Assembly: GCA_002786855.1 (NCBI GenBank)
Contig: PCUU01000019.1
Coordinates: forward strand, 1 to 50,344
DNA length: 50,344 nt
DNA from: Cytophagales bacterium CG12_big_fil_rev_8_21_14_0_65_40_12
Lineage (GTDB): Bacteria > Bacteroidota > Bacteroidia > Cytophagales > Cyclobacteriaceae
Direction of reading: 5' to 3'
This document shows positions 1 to 7,172 of the stretch, piece by piece (within the stretch, counting starts at the first letter, position 1; each line of letters begins with the position of its first letter). The translations under genes and the position numbers were made by a program. The notes under the pieces were generated by a model that was not told where the DNA came from, searched no databases, and was given only the letters and a program-made list of their open reading frames with translations.

Positions 1-92
1 GTTATACAGTTCATTACAATAGATTTAACGAGAATTTACCAACTATTTTTGGCCATTAAATCATTAACAAATGACCTCCATTTCGTAGCAAA

Positions 93-137
93 GTTGGCTG
101 GAAGCCAACGTCAAATACATCACTCGGCAAAGCCGAG
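93..137. repeat. pair of small perfect hairpins
   Basis: Two perfect inverted repeats lie side by side: a 7-bp stem (GTTGGCT, loop GGA, AGCCAAC) at 93-109 and a 6-bp stem (CTCGGC, loop AAA, GCCGAG) at 123-137. They sit just past the stop of the leftward oxidoreductase gene. There is no long T-run after either stem, so they look more like REP-type intergenic elements than a canonical terminator, although they could still protect the 3' end of the transcript. Confidence 0.45.
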
Positions 138-156
138 CGATTGTAAAATTCATTAT

Positions 157-1485
157 TTAGAACTCTCTATACTCTCCATCTAAAAAGGCATTCGCTGCCT
201 CTTCCTTGAAACGGGCTGTTTGGTTATTCCAGTGCAGCTTTTTATTAGGGAAGCGACCTGCGATAACGCCTAAAAGAATGGTTTCCGTCAGTCTAGCAGC
301 GTATGAAAATGGAGCAGTGGTTTCATCTTTGCCTAAACATGCATCAACAAATTGATGGTAATGCTTGTTGCTCTCAGCTCCATAATCTTCAGTTGGTTGA
401 CCTACATTAGAGAACTTACTCAAATCCAAATTCACGTATTTTCCATCCACAATGTGCTTTGGTAATTGCATAAAGTGAGGTAAAAGAAGCCTACCCTTTT
501 CACCAATAAACATGGCACCTTGGTCAGGTAATTGATCGCCATTTGGCAATTGTAAATCTTTATGCGCTTTTGGAGCACCTGGGCCATCATACCACACCCA
601 TTTAAATTTCTTTGTGGTGTAATCTGTCCCTCCAAATTCGTAAGTCACGATGTTGTTTTCTGGAAAGCCAAAACCCGTAGGCTTTCTACATTGATTTCTG
701 ATGGTTTTAGGAATATCCAAAGCCAAAGCATTATAAGGGGTATCAAAAATATGAACGCCCATATCGCCTAAGGTACCACAACCATAATCCAAGAGTTTTC
801 TCCAATTTCCAGGATGGTAAACATCCTGTTTAAATTCACGTTTGGCTGCTGTTCCTAACCATAAGTTCCAATCCAAAGTATCAGGAATTGGATCGCTACC
901 TGTTGGTGCCGGGCCATCATAACCCCAGTTCTTCGGAGACCATGCCCTTACCGTTCTTACCTTACCAATAATGCCTGATTGAATTAAGGCAGTGCCCAGT
1001 TTATAATCATAAAAAGAGTGTACCTGAATCCCCATTTGAGTCACCAAATTCTTCTCTTCAGCCATTTTACGCATGGCCCTGGCTTCTGTCACATGATGTG
1101 TTAGCGGCTTCTGGCAATAGACAGGCTTATTCATTTCCATGGCCATCATTGAGGCAGGTGCATGCGTATGGTCAGGAGTTGAAACCACCACAGCATCAAT
1201 ATTGCCGCCCATTTCACTCAAGAGCTTTCTGTAATCTGTAAACAACTTGGCCTTAGGATGCAGCTTTTGAGCAGCCGCTAAATTATTCGAATCAACATCA
1301 CACAATGCTACAACTTCTACAGCGGAATGAGAGGATATTGCTGCAAGATCTGCCGCTCCCATTCCTCCCACACCAATATGCGCGGTCCTTAACTTATCAG
1401 CTGAAGAAAATGCCCAAACCGATGATGGCAATATTGAAGCGGAAGTCAAAATCGCAGCGTTTTTTAAAAAATCTCTTTTGTTCAT
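157..1485 (-). CDS. Gfo/Idh/MocA family oxidoreductase with Tat-like leader
   Basis: NAD(P)-dependent sugar oxidoreductase of the Gfo/Idh/MocA superfamily, 442 residues, the usual size for the exported Bacteroidota type. The N-terminus reads NKRDFLKNAAIL and then a hydrophobic stretch, resembling a twin-arginine leader with Lys-Arg in place of Arg-Arg. The Rossmann motif GVGGMG is at residues 38-43 and the conserved QKP of the family is at 125-127. The C-terminal half carries the YGCGTLGDMGVH segment typical of these proteins. Two DUF1080 genes follow upstream on the same strand, which supports a role in oxidising or reducing the 3-position of glycosides in the periplasm. The exact sugar is unknown. 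If exported folded, the protein would carry its nucleotide cofactor with it. Confidence 0.88.
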   Translation of the reverse strand: MNKRDFLKNAAILTSASILPSSVWAFSSADKLRTAHIGVGGMGAADLAAISSHSAVEVVALCDVDSNNLAAAQKLHPKAKLFTDYRKLLSEMGGNIDAVVVSTPDHTHAPASMMAMEMNKPVYCQKPLTHHVTEARAMRKMAEEKNLVTQMGIQVHSFYDYKLGTALIQSGIIGKVRTVRAWSPKNWGYDGPAPTGSDPIPDTLDWNLWLGTAAKREFKQDVYHPGNWRKLLDYGCGTLGDMGVHIFDTPYNALALDIPKTIRNQCRKPTGFGFPENNIVTYEFGGTDYTTKKFKWVWYDGPGAPKAHKDLQLPNGDQLPDQGAMFIGEKGRLLLPHFMQLPKHIVDGKYVNLDLSKFSNVGQPTEDYGAESNKHYHQFVDACLGKDETTAPFSYAARLTETILLGVIAGRFPNKKLHWNNQTARFKEEAANAFLDGEYREF

Positions 1486-1540
1486 AGTAAAGTGTTAATG
1501 ATGGAATGGTACTGTCCGTTTCACCTCCTTTTCATCCTAA

Positions 1541-1556
1541 CTCCGAGGCTTCGGAG
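1541..1556. repeat. palindromic hairpin (CATCCT...GAAGG-like element)
   Basis: CTCCGA-GGCT-TCGGAG forms a 6-bp hairpin between the oxidoreductase and the first DUF1080 gene. Its flanks (TCATCCTAACTCCG and CGGAGGAAGGAAC) resemble the ATCCTGAG...GAAGG elements seen at about 38.7 kb and 50.26 kb. Confidence 0.35.
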
Positions 1557-1597
1557 GAAGGAACTAGTTTTTTACATCTAGGTGGGTGGAAAAGGAA

Positions 1598-2320
1598 TTA
1601 CAATTTTCTAATCTTAATATTCTTAAACCAAAGTGGGCTGTCATGATCTTGTAAACCGATATAGCCAGTTTTGAAAGTGCCATATAAAGGAGAATCTTTC
1701 CACTTTCCAGCCGCCTTTTTCGCATACCAATCGTCCGACCAAGGCACAAAAGACAAAAGAAGTTTTCCATTCAACCAATGCTCCACACGCTCAGGAGTAA
1801 ACACGATTTTTGTGGTATTCCACTCTCCTGCTGGTTTCACGATTTTTTGACTGAGGTCAGGTAAATGCATGGCATAATCAGCACCTGTTTTTTGCCATTC
1901 TTCTAGTTTGGCATTATTGATTTCTTCCCATTTCAAATCATCCAATAGTTGATATTCTGGTGCAATTTCAGGTATCCCACCTTCTACATTTTCCTTCAAA
2001 TGATAGAAAACACCACTGTTTCCGCCTTCGGGAAGTTTCCATTCTAGGTAAAGCTCGAAGTTGTCGAATTCTTCGGCACCATAAATAATGTCCTTACCAC
2101 CTTGCATTTCGGACTCAAGCTTCTTTTCTGTATCGAAGGTCAAAGCACCATCTACAATTACCCATTGAGCTGGTAAAGCATCACCATTATAGGCACGCCA
2201 ACCATCAGTGCTGGTACCATCAAAAAGGATGATCCAGTCATTATCCGCGGTTTCTTTTGATCCAGAACTGCATGCTGAAATACTTGCAGCCAGCAATGTG
2301 AGTAGTAAAAGTTTTTTCAT
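1598..2320 (-). CDS. DUF1080 (3-keto-disaccharide hydrolase fold) lipoprotein
   Basis: 240-residue protein with a lipoprotein signal peptide (lipobox ending SISAC, Cys17) followed by a DUF1080 domain, a concanavalin-like beta sandwich. It starts with the typical IILFDGTSTDGWRAYNG segment and contains the family-like GNSGVFYHL and EWNTTKIVF segments. Members of this family have been linked to cleavage of 3-keto-glycosides. The gene lies between an exported Gfo/Idh/MocA oxidoreductase and a second DUF1080 gene on the same strand, with gaps of 112 and 139 bases. The protein is probably anchored in the envelope. The substrate cannot be read from the sequence. Confidence 0.88.
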   Translation of the reverse strand: MKKLLLLTLLAASISACSSGSKETADNDWIILFDGTSTDGWRAYNGDALPAQWVIVDGALTFDTEKKLESEMQGGKDIIYGAEEFDNFELYLEWKLPEGGNSGVFYHLKENVEGGIPEIAPEYQLLDDLKWEEINNAKLEEWQKTGADYAMHLPDLSQKIVKPAGEWNTTKIVFTPERVEHWLNGKLLLSFVPWSDDWYAKKAAGKWKDSPLYGTFKTGYIGLQDHDSPLWFKNIKIRKL

Positions 2321-2459
2321 ATTTAAAATTATTGATTTTGTTCAGTTCAAATTTTCTCAAGAGAGCTAGAGTAAGTCATTCTAAAGGAATCCTTTCACGT
2401 AATACAAGTCGACTTAACTTTCTGAAAAAGATCCTTACAGTATGACTTCAAAATAAAAA

Positions 2460-3077
2460 TTATTCCCCCAATTTCTTTAGTGTAATATTCCTCCAATGGA
2501 CTTTGATTCCGCCACCATCGTGTATTTGAAGTGCAATAGCTCCTTTGCCTTCTCCAATTTTTTCATCCACTAAATGCACCATTTCAGTGCCGTTGAGCCA
2601 AGACGTAACCGAAGCCCCTTCTACCCTGATTTTCATGGTATTCCACTCTCCCATTTTCAAAGCCTTGTCCTTTTCAGGGTCAGGTTGAATGAGCCATCCT
2701 CGGCCGTAAGATTCATAAATACCTCCAGTATTATTGCCTGGAGGCGCTACTTCTACCTGCCAGCCGCTCACTTTAGTCCCATCTACAGTTGATCTGATGA
2801 ATACACCGCTGTTGCCATTGGCTTCTTGTTTGAAATCCAAGGTCAATTCGAAATCATCGTAGAAATCGACTGTAGAAAGATAGCCATATTGTGCTGCAGG
2901 GCCACTTTCGCAAATAAGTTCTCCATTTTCAACATACCACTTTTCTTCACCATGATTGACCCAGCCGCCAAGGTCTTTGCCATTAAAAAGATGGATTTCG
3001 TCTTTTTTGCCAATGCAACTAGAAATGAAAAAGGCAAATGCAAGAAAGGCAAGGGAATGACTGTGTTTGAATTTCAT
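2460..3077 (-). CDS. DUF1080 lipoprotein, second copy
   Basis: 205-residue DUF1080 protein with a lipobox (FFISSC, Cys21). The mature part opens with IHLFNGKDLGGWVNHG and contains GNSGVFIRS and EWNTMKIRV, the same landmarks as its neighbour. It is shorter and fairly diverged, so the two are probably not a recent duplication and may act on different linkages or steps. It is the first gene of the leftward three-gene group ending in the Gfo/Idh/MocA oxidoreductase. Family placement is firm; catalytic activity is inferred from the family. Confidence 0.88.
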   Translation of the reverse strand: MKFKHSHSLAFLAFAFFISSCIGKKDEIHLFNGKDLGGWVNHGEEKWYVENGELICESGPAAQYGYLSTVDFYDDFELTLDFKQEANGNSGVFIRSTVDGTKVSGWQVEVAPPGNNTGGIYESYGRGWLIQPDPEKDKALKMGEWNTMKIRVEGASVTSWLNGTEMVHLVDEKIGEGKGAIALQIHDGGGIKVHWRNITLKKLGE

Positions 3078-3181
3078 TGGTTAGGTTTGGTTGATTAAAA
3101 AAGTAAAAAAGGCGATGTCATTAGACGTGCTGAATATAAAAATTAGTTGGTGAAAAACGAATGGATATTATTTGAGCATTA

Positions 3182-3216
3182 CATTAACGAGGTTACTTAG
3201 AGTAACCTCACTAATG
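3182..3216. repeat. near-perfect intergenic palindrome
   Basis: GAGGTTACT-TAG-AGTAACCTC is a perfect 9-bp inverted repeat at 3189-3209. The outer flanks CATTA/TAATG extend it to 3182-3216 with a two-base mismatch. A second small hairpin (ACCTC-TTC-GAGGT) follows about 30 bases later. There is no T-run, so a mobile or REP-like intergenic element is more likely than a terminator. It lies between two divergently transcribed genes. Confidence 0.45.
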
Positions 3217-3342
3217 TCATTACTTGCGTTGCTGAAAAAGACCTCTTCGAGGTGACTTGGGGCTAGAAAACTATTAATCGGACGACTTGGAATGGTCTGA
3301 CCAATGCACTTTTTTCAGGATTTTATTTTTAATAGCAATTGC

Positions 3343-3350
3343 TATCTTTA
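3343..3350 (+). promoter_or_regulatory. candidate -7 box for the amidohydrolase gene
   Basis: TATCTTTA matches the Bacteroidota -7 consensus TAnnTTTG except at the last base, 25 bases before the ATG at 3375. No clear -33 TTG was found. The box supports starting translation at 3375 rather than at the in-frame TTG at 3339, which would overlap it. Confidence 0.35.
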
Positions 3351-3374
3351 ACCAACCTTGAATTCAACCACATT

Positions 3375-4826
3375 ATGAAAAACTATTTTTTGGCTGCTGC
3401 CCTACTTTTGAGCAGCTTCACCTTCGCACAGAAAGCCCCAAAACCAGACAAGAGCAAAACTACCATCATCAACCATCTGGATGGGCAATATGCCTATTAT
3501 AAGGACATCGCCCACCAAATTTGGGAATGGTCAGAAGTGGGTTATAAGGAAGTAAAAAGCAGTGCACTCTTGCAGAAAACATTGACTGATGCTGGTTTTA
3601 AAGTAGAAGCTGGCATTGCTGGAATGCCCACCGCTTTTGTAGCTACTTGGGGTGCTGATGGTCCCGTAATCGGTATTTTAGCCGAATTTGATGCCTTGCC
3701 AGGCCTATCGCAAACGGCAAGTGCTACTAAGGAAGTTGATCCAAATCGAGACGCTGGTCACGCTTGCGGCCATCATTTGTTTGGAACAGCATCTGTTGCA
3801 ACCGCTATTGAATTGAAAAATGAGTTAGAAAAGACTGGAAAAAAGGCTGTGCTTAAAGTCTATGGTACACCTGCCGAAGAAGGCGGTTCTGGAAAAGTGT
3901 ACCTCACCAGAGACGGTTTTTTTGAAGGAGTCGATGTGGTGCTCAATTGGCATCCTGGAGATGGCAACAATTCTAATCTGAATACATCACTCGCTAACAT
4001 CACTGCCAAATTTCGATTTAAAGGTATTTCTGCCCATGCCGCTGTTGCGCCTGAGCAAGGTAGATCGGCCCTAGATGGTGTGGAGGCCATGAATTACATG
4101 GTGAATATGATGCGTGAGCACGTGCCATCCGATGCCAGGATTCATTATGTGATTACCCAAGGTGGAAAAGCACCGAATGTTGTTCCCGATTTTGCCGAGG
4201 TTTATTATTACGCCAGACACGTTGACCCAGAAATTGTCAAAGACATTTTTGCCAGGATGGTGAATGCTTCGAAAGGTGCAGCTTTGGGCACTGGAACAGA
4301 GGTAAGTCATGAGATCATTGGAGGGGTTTACAACTTGTTACCTGTTGAGTCGCTCGCGCGAATGATGCAAAAGAACTTGGCTTTGGTGGGTGGTGTCACC
4401 TACACGGCTGAAGATCTGGCCTTCGGAAAAGCCATTCAATCTACTTTGATGGGTACAAAATTACCTGCACTCACAAGCGCAGCTGAAGTTGAACCTTTTA
4501 GTGTCGATAGCCGAAAAGGTGGATCAACTGATGTGGGCGATGTAAGTTGGGCTGTGCCAACTGTTGGTGCCAGAATCGCCACTTGGGTGCCAGGAGTGCC
4601 TGCGCATAGCTGGCAAGCCGTAAGCTGTGGCGATAATGAAGTTGGGTATAAAGGAATGATGGTGGCCGCCAAAACCATGGCGACTACGGGTTGGGAATTG
4701 ATCAATAATCCAGCAGCCATAGTAGCGGCTAGAAAAGAATGGTTGGAATTACGTGGCCCTGATTATGTTTATGTTCCTCTGATCGGAAACAGAAAACCAG
4801 CATTGAACTATAGGGATAATAATTAG
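3375..4826 (+). CDS. exported M20-family amidohydrolase, AbgB-like
   Basis: 483-residue metal-dependent amidohydrolase of peptidase family M20, subgroup resembling AbgB (p-aminobenzoyl-glutamate hydrolase subunit). The metal-binding GHACGHH motif and the GTPAEEGGSGK motif are both present. An in-frame ATG at 3375 gives a clean Sec signal peptide ending SSFTFAQ, so I prefer it over the TTG at 3339, which would add 12 residues in front of the signal. The signal peptide places the enzyme outside the cytoplasm, unlike AbgB of E. coli, so it may act on exogenous amidated amino acids or peptides. It is convergent with the HIT gene, 7 bases apart. The fold is secure; the substrate is not. Confidence 0.87.
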   Translation: MKNYFLAAALLLSSFTFAQKAPKPDKSKTTIINHLDGQYAYYKDIAHQIWEWSEVGYKEVKSSALLQKTLTDAGFKVEAGIAGMPTAFVATWGADGPVIGILAEFDALPGLSQTASATKEVDPNRDAGHACGHHLFGTASVATAIELKNELEKTGKKAVLKVYGTPAEEGGSGKVYLTRDGFFEGVDVVLNWHPGDGNNSNLNTSLANITAKFRFKGISAHAAVAPEQGRSALDGVEAMNYMVNMMREHVPSDARIHYVITQGGKAPNVVPDFAEVYYYARHVDPEIVKDIFARMVNASKGAALGTGTEVSHEIIGGVYNLLPVESLARMMQKNLALVGGVTYTAEDLAFGKAIQSTLMGTKLPALTSAAEVEPFSVDSRKGGSTDVGDVSWAVPTVGARIATWVPGVPAHSWQAVSCGDNEVGYKGMMVAAKTMATTGWELINNPAAIVAARKEWLELRGPDYVYVPLIGNRKPALNYRDNN

Positions 4827-4833
4827 ACAAGAG

Positions 4834-5289
4834 TTACTTCTCTTTATAAGTCTGATCCACTATGGGACCTAGGGGAATTCCTCCCAATAAATGAAGATGC
4901 AGGTGAAACACAGATTGACCTGCGTCTTCATTTGTATTCATCGAGACTCTATAGCCTGTTTGATCAATGCCATTGTCTTTGGCCAATTTCTTGGCCGCTA
5001 ACAAAAGATGCGCTAACATGGCTTCGTCTGAGGGCTGAATTTCATTGAGTGAATAAACCCTTTTCTTAGGCACAATCAATAAATGAACAGGGGCTTGCTT
5101 TCTGATGGGTACAAAGGCAACAACATATTCATCTTGATACACAATTTCATCCATTTTATCGCCTGAAATAATTGCTTCGAAGGGTGAAGGAGCGCTGATT
5201 TTAGCCTTCTTTTTTGCTTCATATTCCTTTGATTGAGAAAATACATTAAAACAGCAAATGGTTAGAAGGAGGATTATGAAGCTTTTCAT
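4834..5289 (-). CDS. HIT family protein with N-terminal signal peptide
   Basis: 151-residue histidine-triad nucleotide hydrolase or transferase. The triad is intact: His129, His131 and His133 in FHLHLHLLGG, close to the HINT/PKCI type. HIT proteins usually act in the cytoplasm on nucleoside phosphoramidates or dinucleotides. Here the first 19 residues (MKSFIILLLTICCFNVFSQ) form a good Sec signal peptide, followed by a short charged linker before the HIT domain starts near residue 37. That suggests a periplasmic enzyme. The only good start is the ATG at 5289, so the signal peptide is not created by choosing too early a start. Confidence 0.88.
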   Translation of the reverse strand: MKSFIILLLTICCFNVFSQSKEYEAKKKAKISAPSPFEAIISGDKMDEIVYQDEYVVAFVPIRKQAPVHLLIVPKKRVYSLNEIQPSDEAMLAHLLLAAKKLAKDNGIDQTGYRVSMNTNEDAGQSVFHLHLHLLGGIPLGPIVDQTYKEK

Positions 5290-5372
5290 AGCTGGACTAT
5301 AGGTTCTGATTACACGATATGCTGCTTCAATACGCAGCCTTTTCCTTTTGGTTTAGGCGATACAAAGCATGC

Positions 5373-5906
5373 TTAATCACTCTCAGTTGCTAAGAATGAC
5401 TTTAAATCATTCAGTCGTTCTTCCACTTCAAGTTTTTGAAGTTCAAAGGCTTCATCATGCTTAACGTTATTGGCGTAATGCGACCAGTGTTTTTGCGCCT
5501 TTTTTATTACTCTGGCAGTGATATTGAATTCTTTATGGTCTAATAAATCTGTTGCGACACGCGACACTTTGAAACTACCGAAGAGATAGTGCTTGAAAAT
5601 TTCAACATAAGAATCGCTGATATCAAAGCCCTCAAGAGCCATTAGTAATTCACCCAGAATACTCGAGTTTTCGGGTTGCTTCAAAGCTTCTAACATCAAA
5701 GGAAGCGCAGCATCATTATTCTTTATCAAACCAAGTGTTCTTGCTGCAATCAAACGAGTTTCAGCATTTTCGTTCTTGAAAAGCTCAATCAATTTCAATA
5801 CTACTTCTTCTGTACCCACGCTAGCGAGGTAATTTGATGCATTGAAGCTCTTATCATTTAGCTCTCCCGCTATGTCTGCAAAGGCATTTTCTATTTCTTT
5901 CGCCAT
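5373..5906 (-). CDS. HEAT-repeat-like alpha-helical protein
   Basis: 177-residue soluble protein predicted to be mostly helical. The segment LIELFKNENAETRLIAARTLGLIKNNDAALPLMLEAL reads as one or two HEAT-type repeats (residues about 36-75), with further helical pairs after it. There is no signal peptide and no catalytic motif. Such proteins serve as protein-binding scaffolds; the partner is unknown. It stands alone, 83 bases upstream of the HIT gene on the same strand. Confidence 0.7.
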   Translation of the reverse strand: MAKEIENAFADIAGELNDKSFNASNYLASVGTEEVVLKLIELFKNENAETRLIAARTLGLIKNNDAALPLMLEALKQPENSSILGELLMALEGFDISDSYVEIFKHYLFGSFKVSRVATDLLDHKEFNITARVIKKAQKHWSHYANNVKHDEAFELQKLEVEERLNDLKSFLATESD

Positions 5907-6037
5907 TTTACTTTCTTTTCATTTTCAAGAATTCTGAGCAAAGCCTTCCGAGTTCTTATAATATTTTCCAAACATAGCACGAACCATGATTTATATGACC
6001 ACCTTGTAGTAATTAGTTAATCAAAAAAGATAAGCTC

Positions 6038-6154
6038 ATGGCCAAGGAAAAAGAAGGTAAAGCTAAGAATGACAAGACGGCTCCATTAAAGAATCTTAAG
6101 GAGAAAAGGGCAGACAAAGCTGCCAAAAAGAAGAATAAAAAGGGATTAGATTGA
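6038..6154 (+). CDS. 38-residue lysine-rich small protein
   Basis: A short open frame starts with ATG at 6038 and ends with TGA at 6152-6154. It encodes 38 residues, of which 15 are lysine, starting MAKEKEGKAKNDKTAPLKNL and ending NKKGLD. The composition (Lys, Ala, Asn, Glu, no hydrophobic core) suggests a disordered, nucleic-acid- or ribosome-binding peptide, but this is inference. The reading frame is continuous, and the bias to AAA/AAG and GCN codons looks protein-coding. A perfect hairpin lies 16 bases after the stop. Confidence 0.6.
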   Translation: MAKEKEGKAKNDKTAPLKNLKEKRADKAAKKKNKKGLD

Positions 6155-6170
6155 TTTAACTCATCCTTCA

Positions 6171-6196
6171 AAGGTTGTGCTTTCAAACACAACCTT
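6171..6196 (+). terminator. hairpin after the lysine-rich gene
   Basis: AAGGTTGTG, an 8-base loop, then CACAACCTT forms a perfect 9-bp stem, followed by ATTTC. The U-tract is short, so it is a weak terminator candidate at best. It lies between the 38-residue gene and the 53-residue gene and could instead be a 5' regulatory hairpin of the latter. Confidence 0.45.
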
Positions 6197-6230
6197 ATTT
6201 CAGACTCACCATTTCTTAAAGATCAACAAC

Positions 6231-6392
6231 ATGGATAACATTTTCAGAGTCGGTCAAATTGTTTACGCTAAAGAAAATCCTGATTTAAAACTCAAGGTAA
6301 GAAGGTACCTCAAAAGGATTTATTATTGCGAAGTACCAAGCGACCCCGCACACAAAGATTTCGCTTATTACGAAAGAGAGCTGAGCGCTTAG
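6231..6392 (+). CDS. small conserved-looking protein, 53 residues
   Basis: An in-frame ATG at 6231 gives a compact 53-residue basic protein (MDNIFRVGQIVYAKENPDLK...). The frame extends upstream to 6177, but the extra 18 residues overlap the 6171-6196 hairpin and look non-coding. The pattern FRVGQIVYAKENPDLKLKVRRY suggests a small beta-barrel (SH3- or KOW-like) fold, without a match I can name. It overlaps the end of the convergent small membrane protein gene by 4 bases. Function unknown. Confidence 0.65.
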   Translation: MDNIFRVGQIVYAKENPDLKLKVRRYLKRIYYCEVPSDPAHKDFAYYERELSA

Positions 6393-6637
6393 TTCTTTTT
6401 ACCACCTAGCATTTTAAAGACTATATAAATCAAATATAGCCATGGTGCTCCATGAAAAAGCAGGTCAAAATAATCCATAGGCTGCATTCCTACTGCCCCA
6501 CCCCAAAGCCATTTTAACTTCCCCCAAATATGAGGTTCAGGAAAGAAAGGAGCTAGCCCCAAACCCAGGGCTAGCAGTAAAGGAAACAAGAGTTTGCTTC
6601 TATTTTCAGTATTCTTATTCGCTTTTGACTTTTCCAT
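6389..6637 (-). CDS. small two-span membrane protein at end of RND operon
   Basis: 82 residues with a charged N-terminus (MEKSKANKNTENRSK), a hydrophobic segment near residues 15-30 and a second near 65-78. The region between is rich in Trp, Gly and Pro. Proteins of this size and pattern occur downstream of RND pumps and are sometimes labelled simply RND transporter. It is the last gene of the leftward efflux operon, 6 bases after the DUF2892-like gene. A role as pump accessory is inferred from position. Confidence 0.65.
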   Translation of the reverse strand: MEKSKANKNTENRSKLLFPLLLALGLGLAPFFPEPHIWGKLKWLWGGAVGMQPMDYFDLLFHGAPWLYLIYIVFKMLGGKKN

Positions 6638-6643
6638 TTTAGA

Positions 6644-6829
6644 TCAATCCTTAACTCCCAATTTACCTAAAATAGTCCCCATAAGGCACCACTTTGTGAA
6701 GGACGATTGTAGCAAATTAGCACCCACAAAAGCGGTAAACCATAACCAGTTTTGGTTTACATAAATGGATAACAATAAGCTGATTAGGATAAAACTACCG
6801 GCTACAGCATGTATGATTCTGTTTTTCAT
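6644..6829 (-). CDS. DUF2892 / YgaP-like small membrane protein
   Basis: 61 residues with two hydrophobic helices. The N-terminal MKNRIIHAVAGSFILISLLL and the C-terminal CLMGTILGKLGV match the DUF2892 (inner membrane YgaP-like) pattern. In YgaP this domain anchors a rhodanese; here it stands alone. It is 19 bases downstream of the PII-like gene and 6 bases upstream of the last small membrane gene, so it is co-transcribed with the efflux pump. Function within the operon is unknown. Confidence 0.78.
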   Translation of the reverse strand: MKNRIIHAVAGSFILISLLLSIYVNQNWLWFTAFVGANLLQSSFTKWCLMGTILGKLGVKD

Positions 6830-6848
6830 TCTTCTCTTCGTTTTGATT

Positions 6849-7154
6849 TTAATTTGATCTCTTGATGTCCATTACAGCGACATGGATTTTGGAAAGACTT
6901 TCCTCTGTTTCATTAAGCAGATTGATTGCCGTGAGCACATCATCAACATTCGTTTTTGGCACGAATGCATAAAAGAGTACTGATTGCTGCTCGCCTGCGC
7001 TTGACGCAAACCAATTGTCAGACATTGACTGACTTTTTGATTCGGTATATCCTACTACATCTGTATAAGAAAAGGACTTTACTCCTGCTTTTTTAAGGGT
7101 GCCTTTGATTTCTTTTTCAAAAGCCCTAGCTGCTGTGATTATTAGTAATTCCAT
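6849..7154 (-). CDS. PII-like protein associated with RND pump
   Basis: 101-residue protein with a ferredoxin-like PII-type pattern: beta strand MELLIITAA, helix FEKEIKGTLKKAGV, a central loop region YTESKSQSMSDNWF, strand SVLFYAFVP, helix VDDVLTAINLLNE and strand IHVAVMDI. It lacks the classical GlnB/GlnK T-loop and ATP-binding signatures. PII-like proteins encoded beside RND efflux genes are a recognised group, thought to sense a ligand and regulate the pump. It starts 18 bases after the pump stop codon, so co-expression is very likely. The ligand is unknown. Confidence 0.72.
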   Translation of the reverse strand: MELLIITAARAFEKEIKGTLKKAGVKSFSYTDVVGYTESKSQSMSDNWFASSAGEQQSVLFYAFVPKTNVDDVLTAINLLNETEESLSKIHVAVMDIKRSN

Positions 7155-7172
7155 TTTAGTGTCCTTTAAGAT

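Noticed and set aside
3339-3374. Upstream TTG start for the amidohydrolase
   Set aside because: It overlaps the -7-like box and would put 12 polar residues before the signal peptide.
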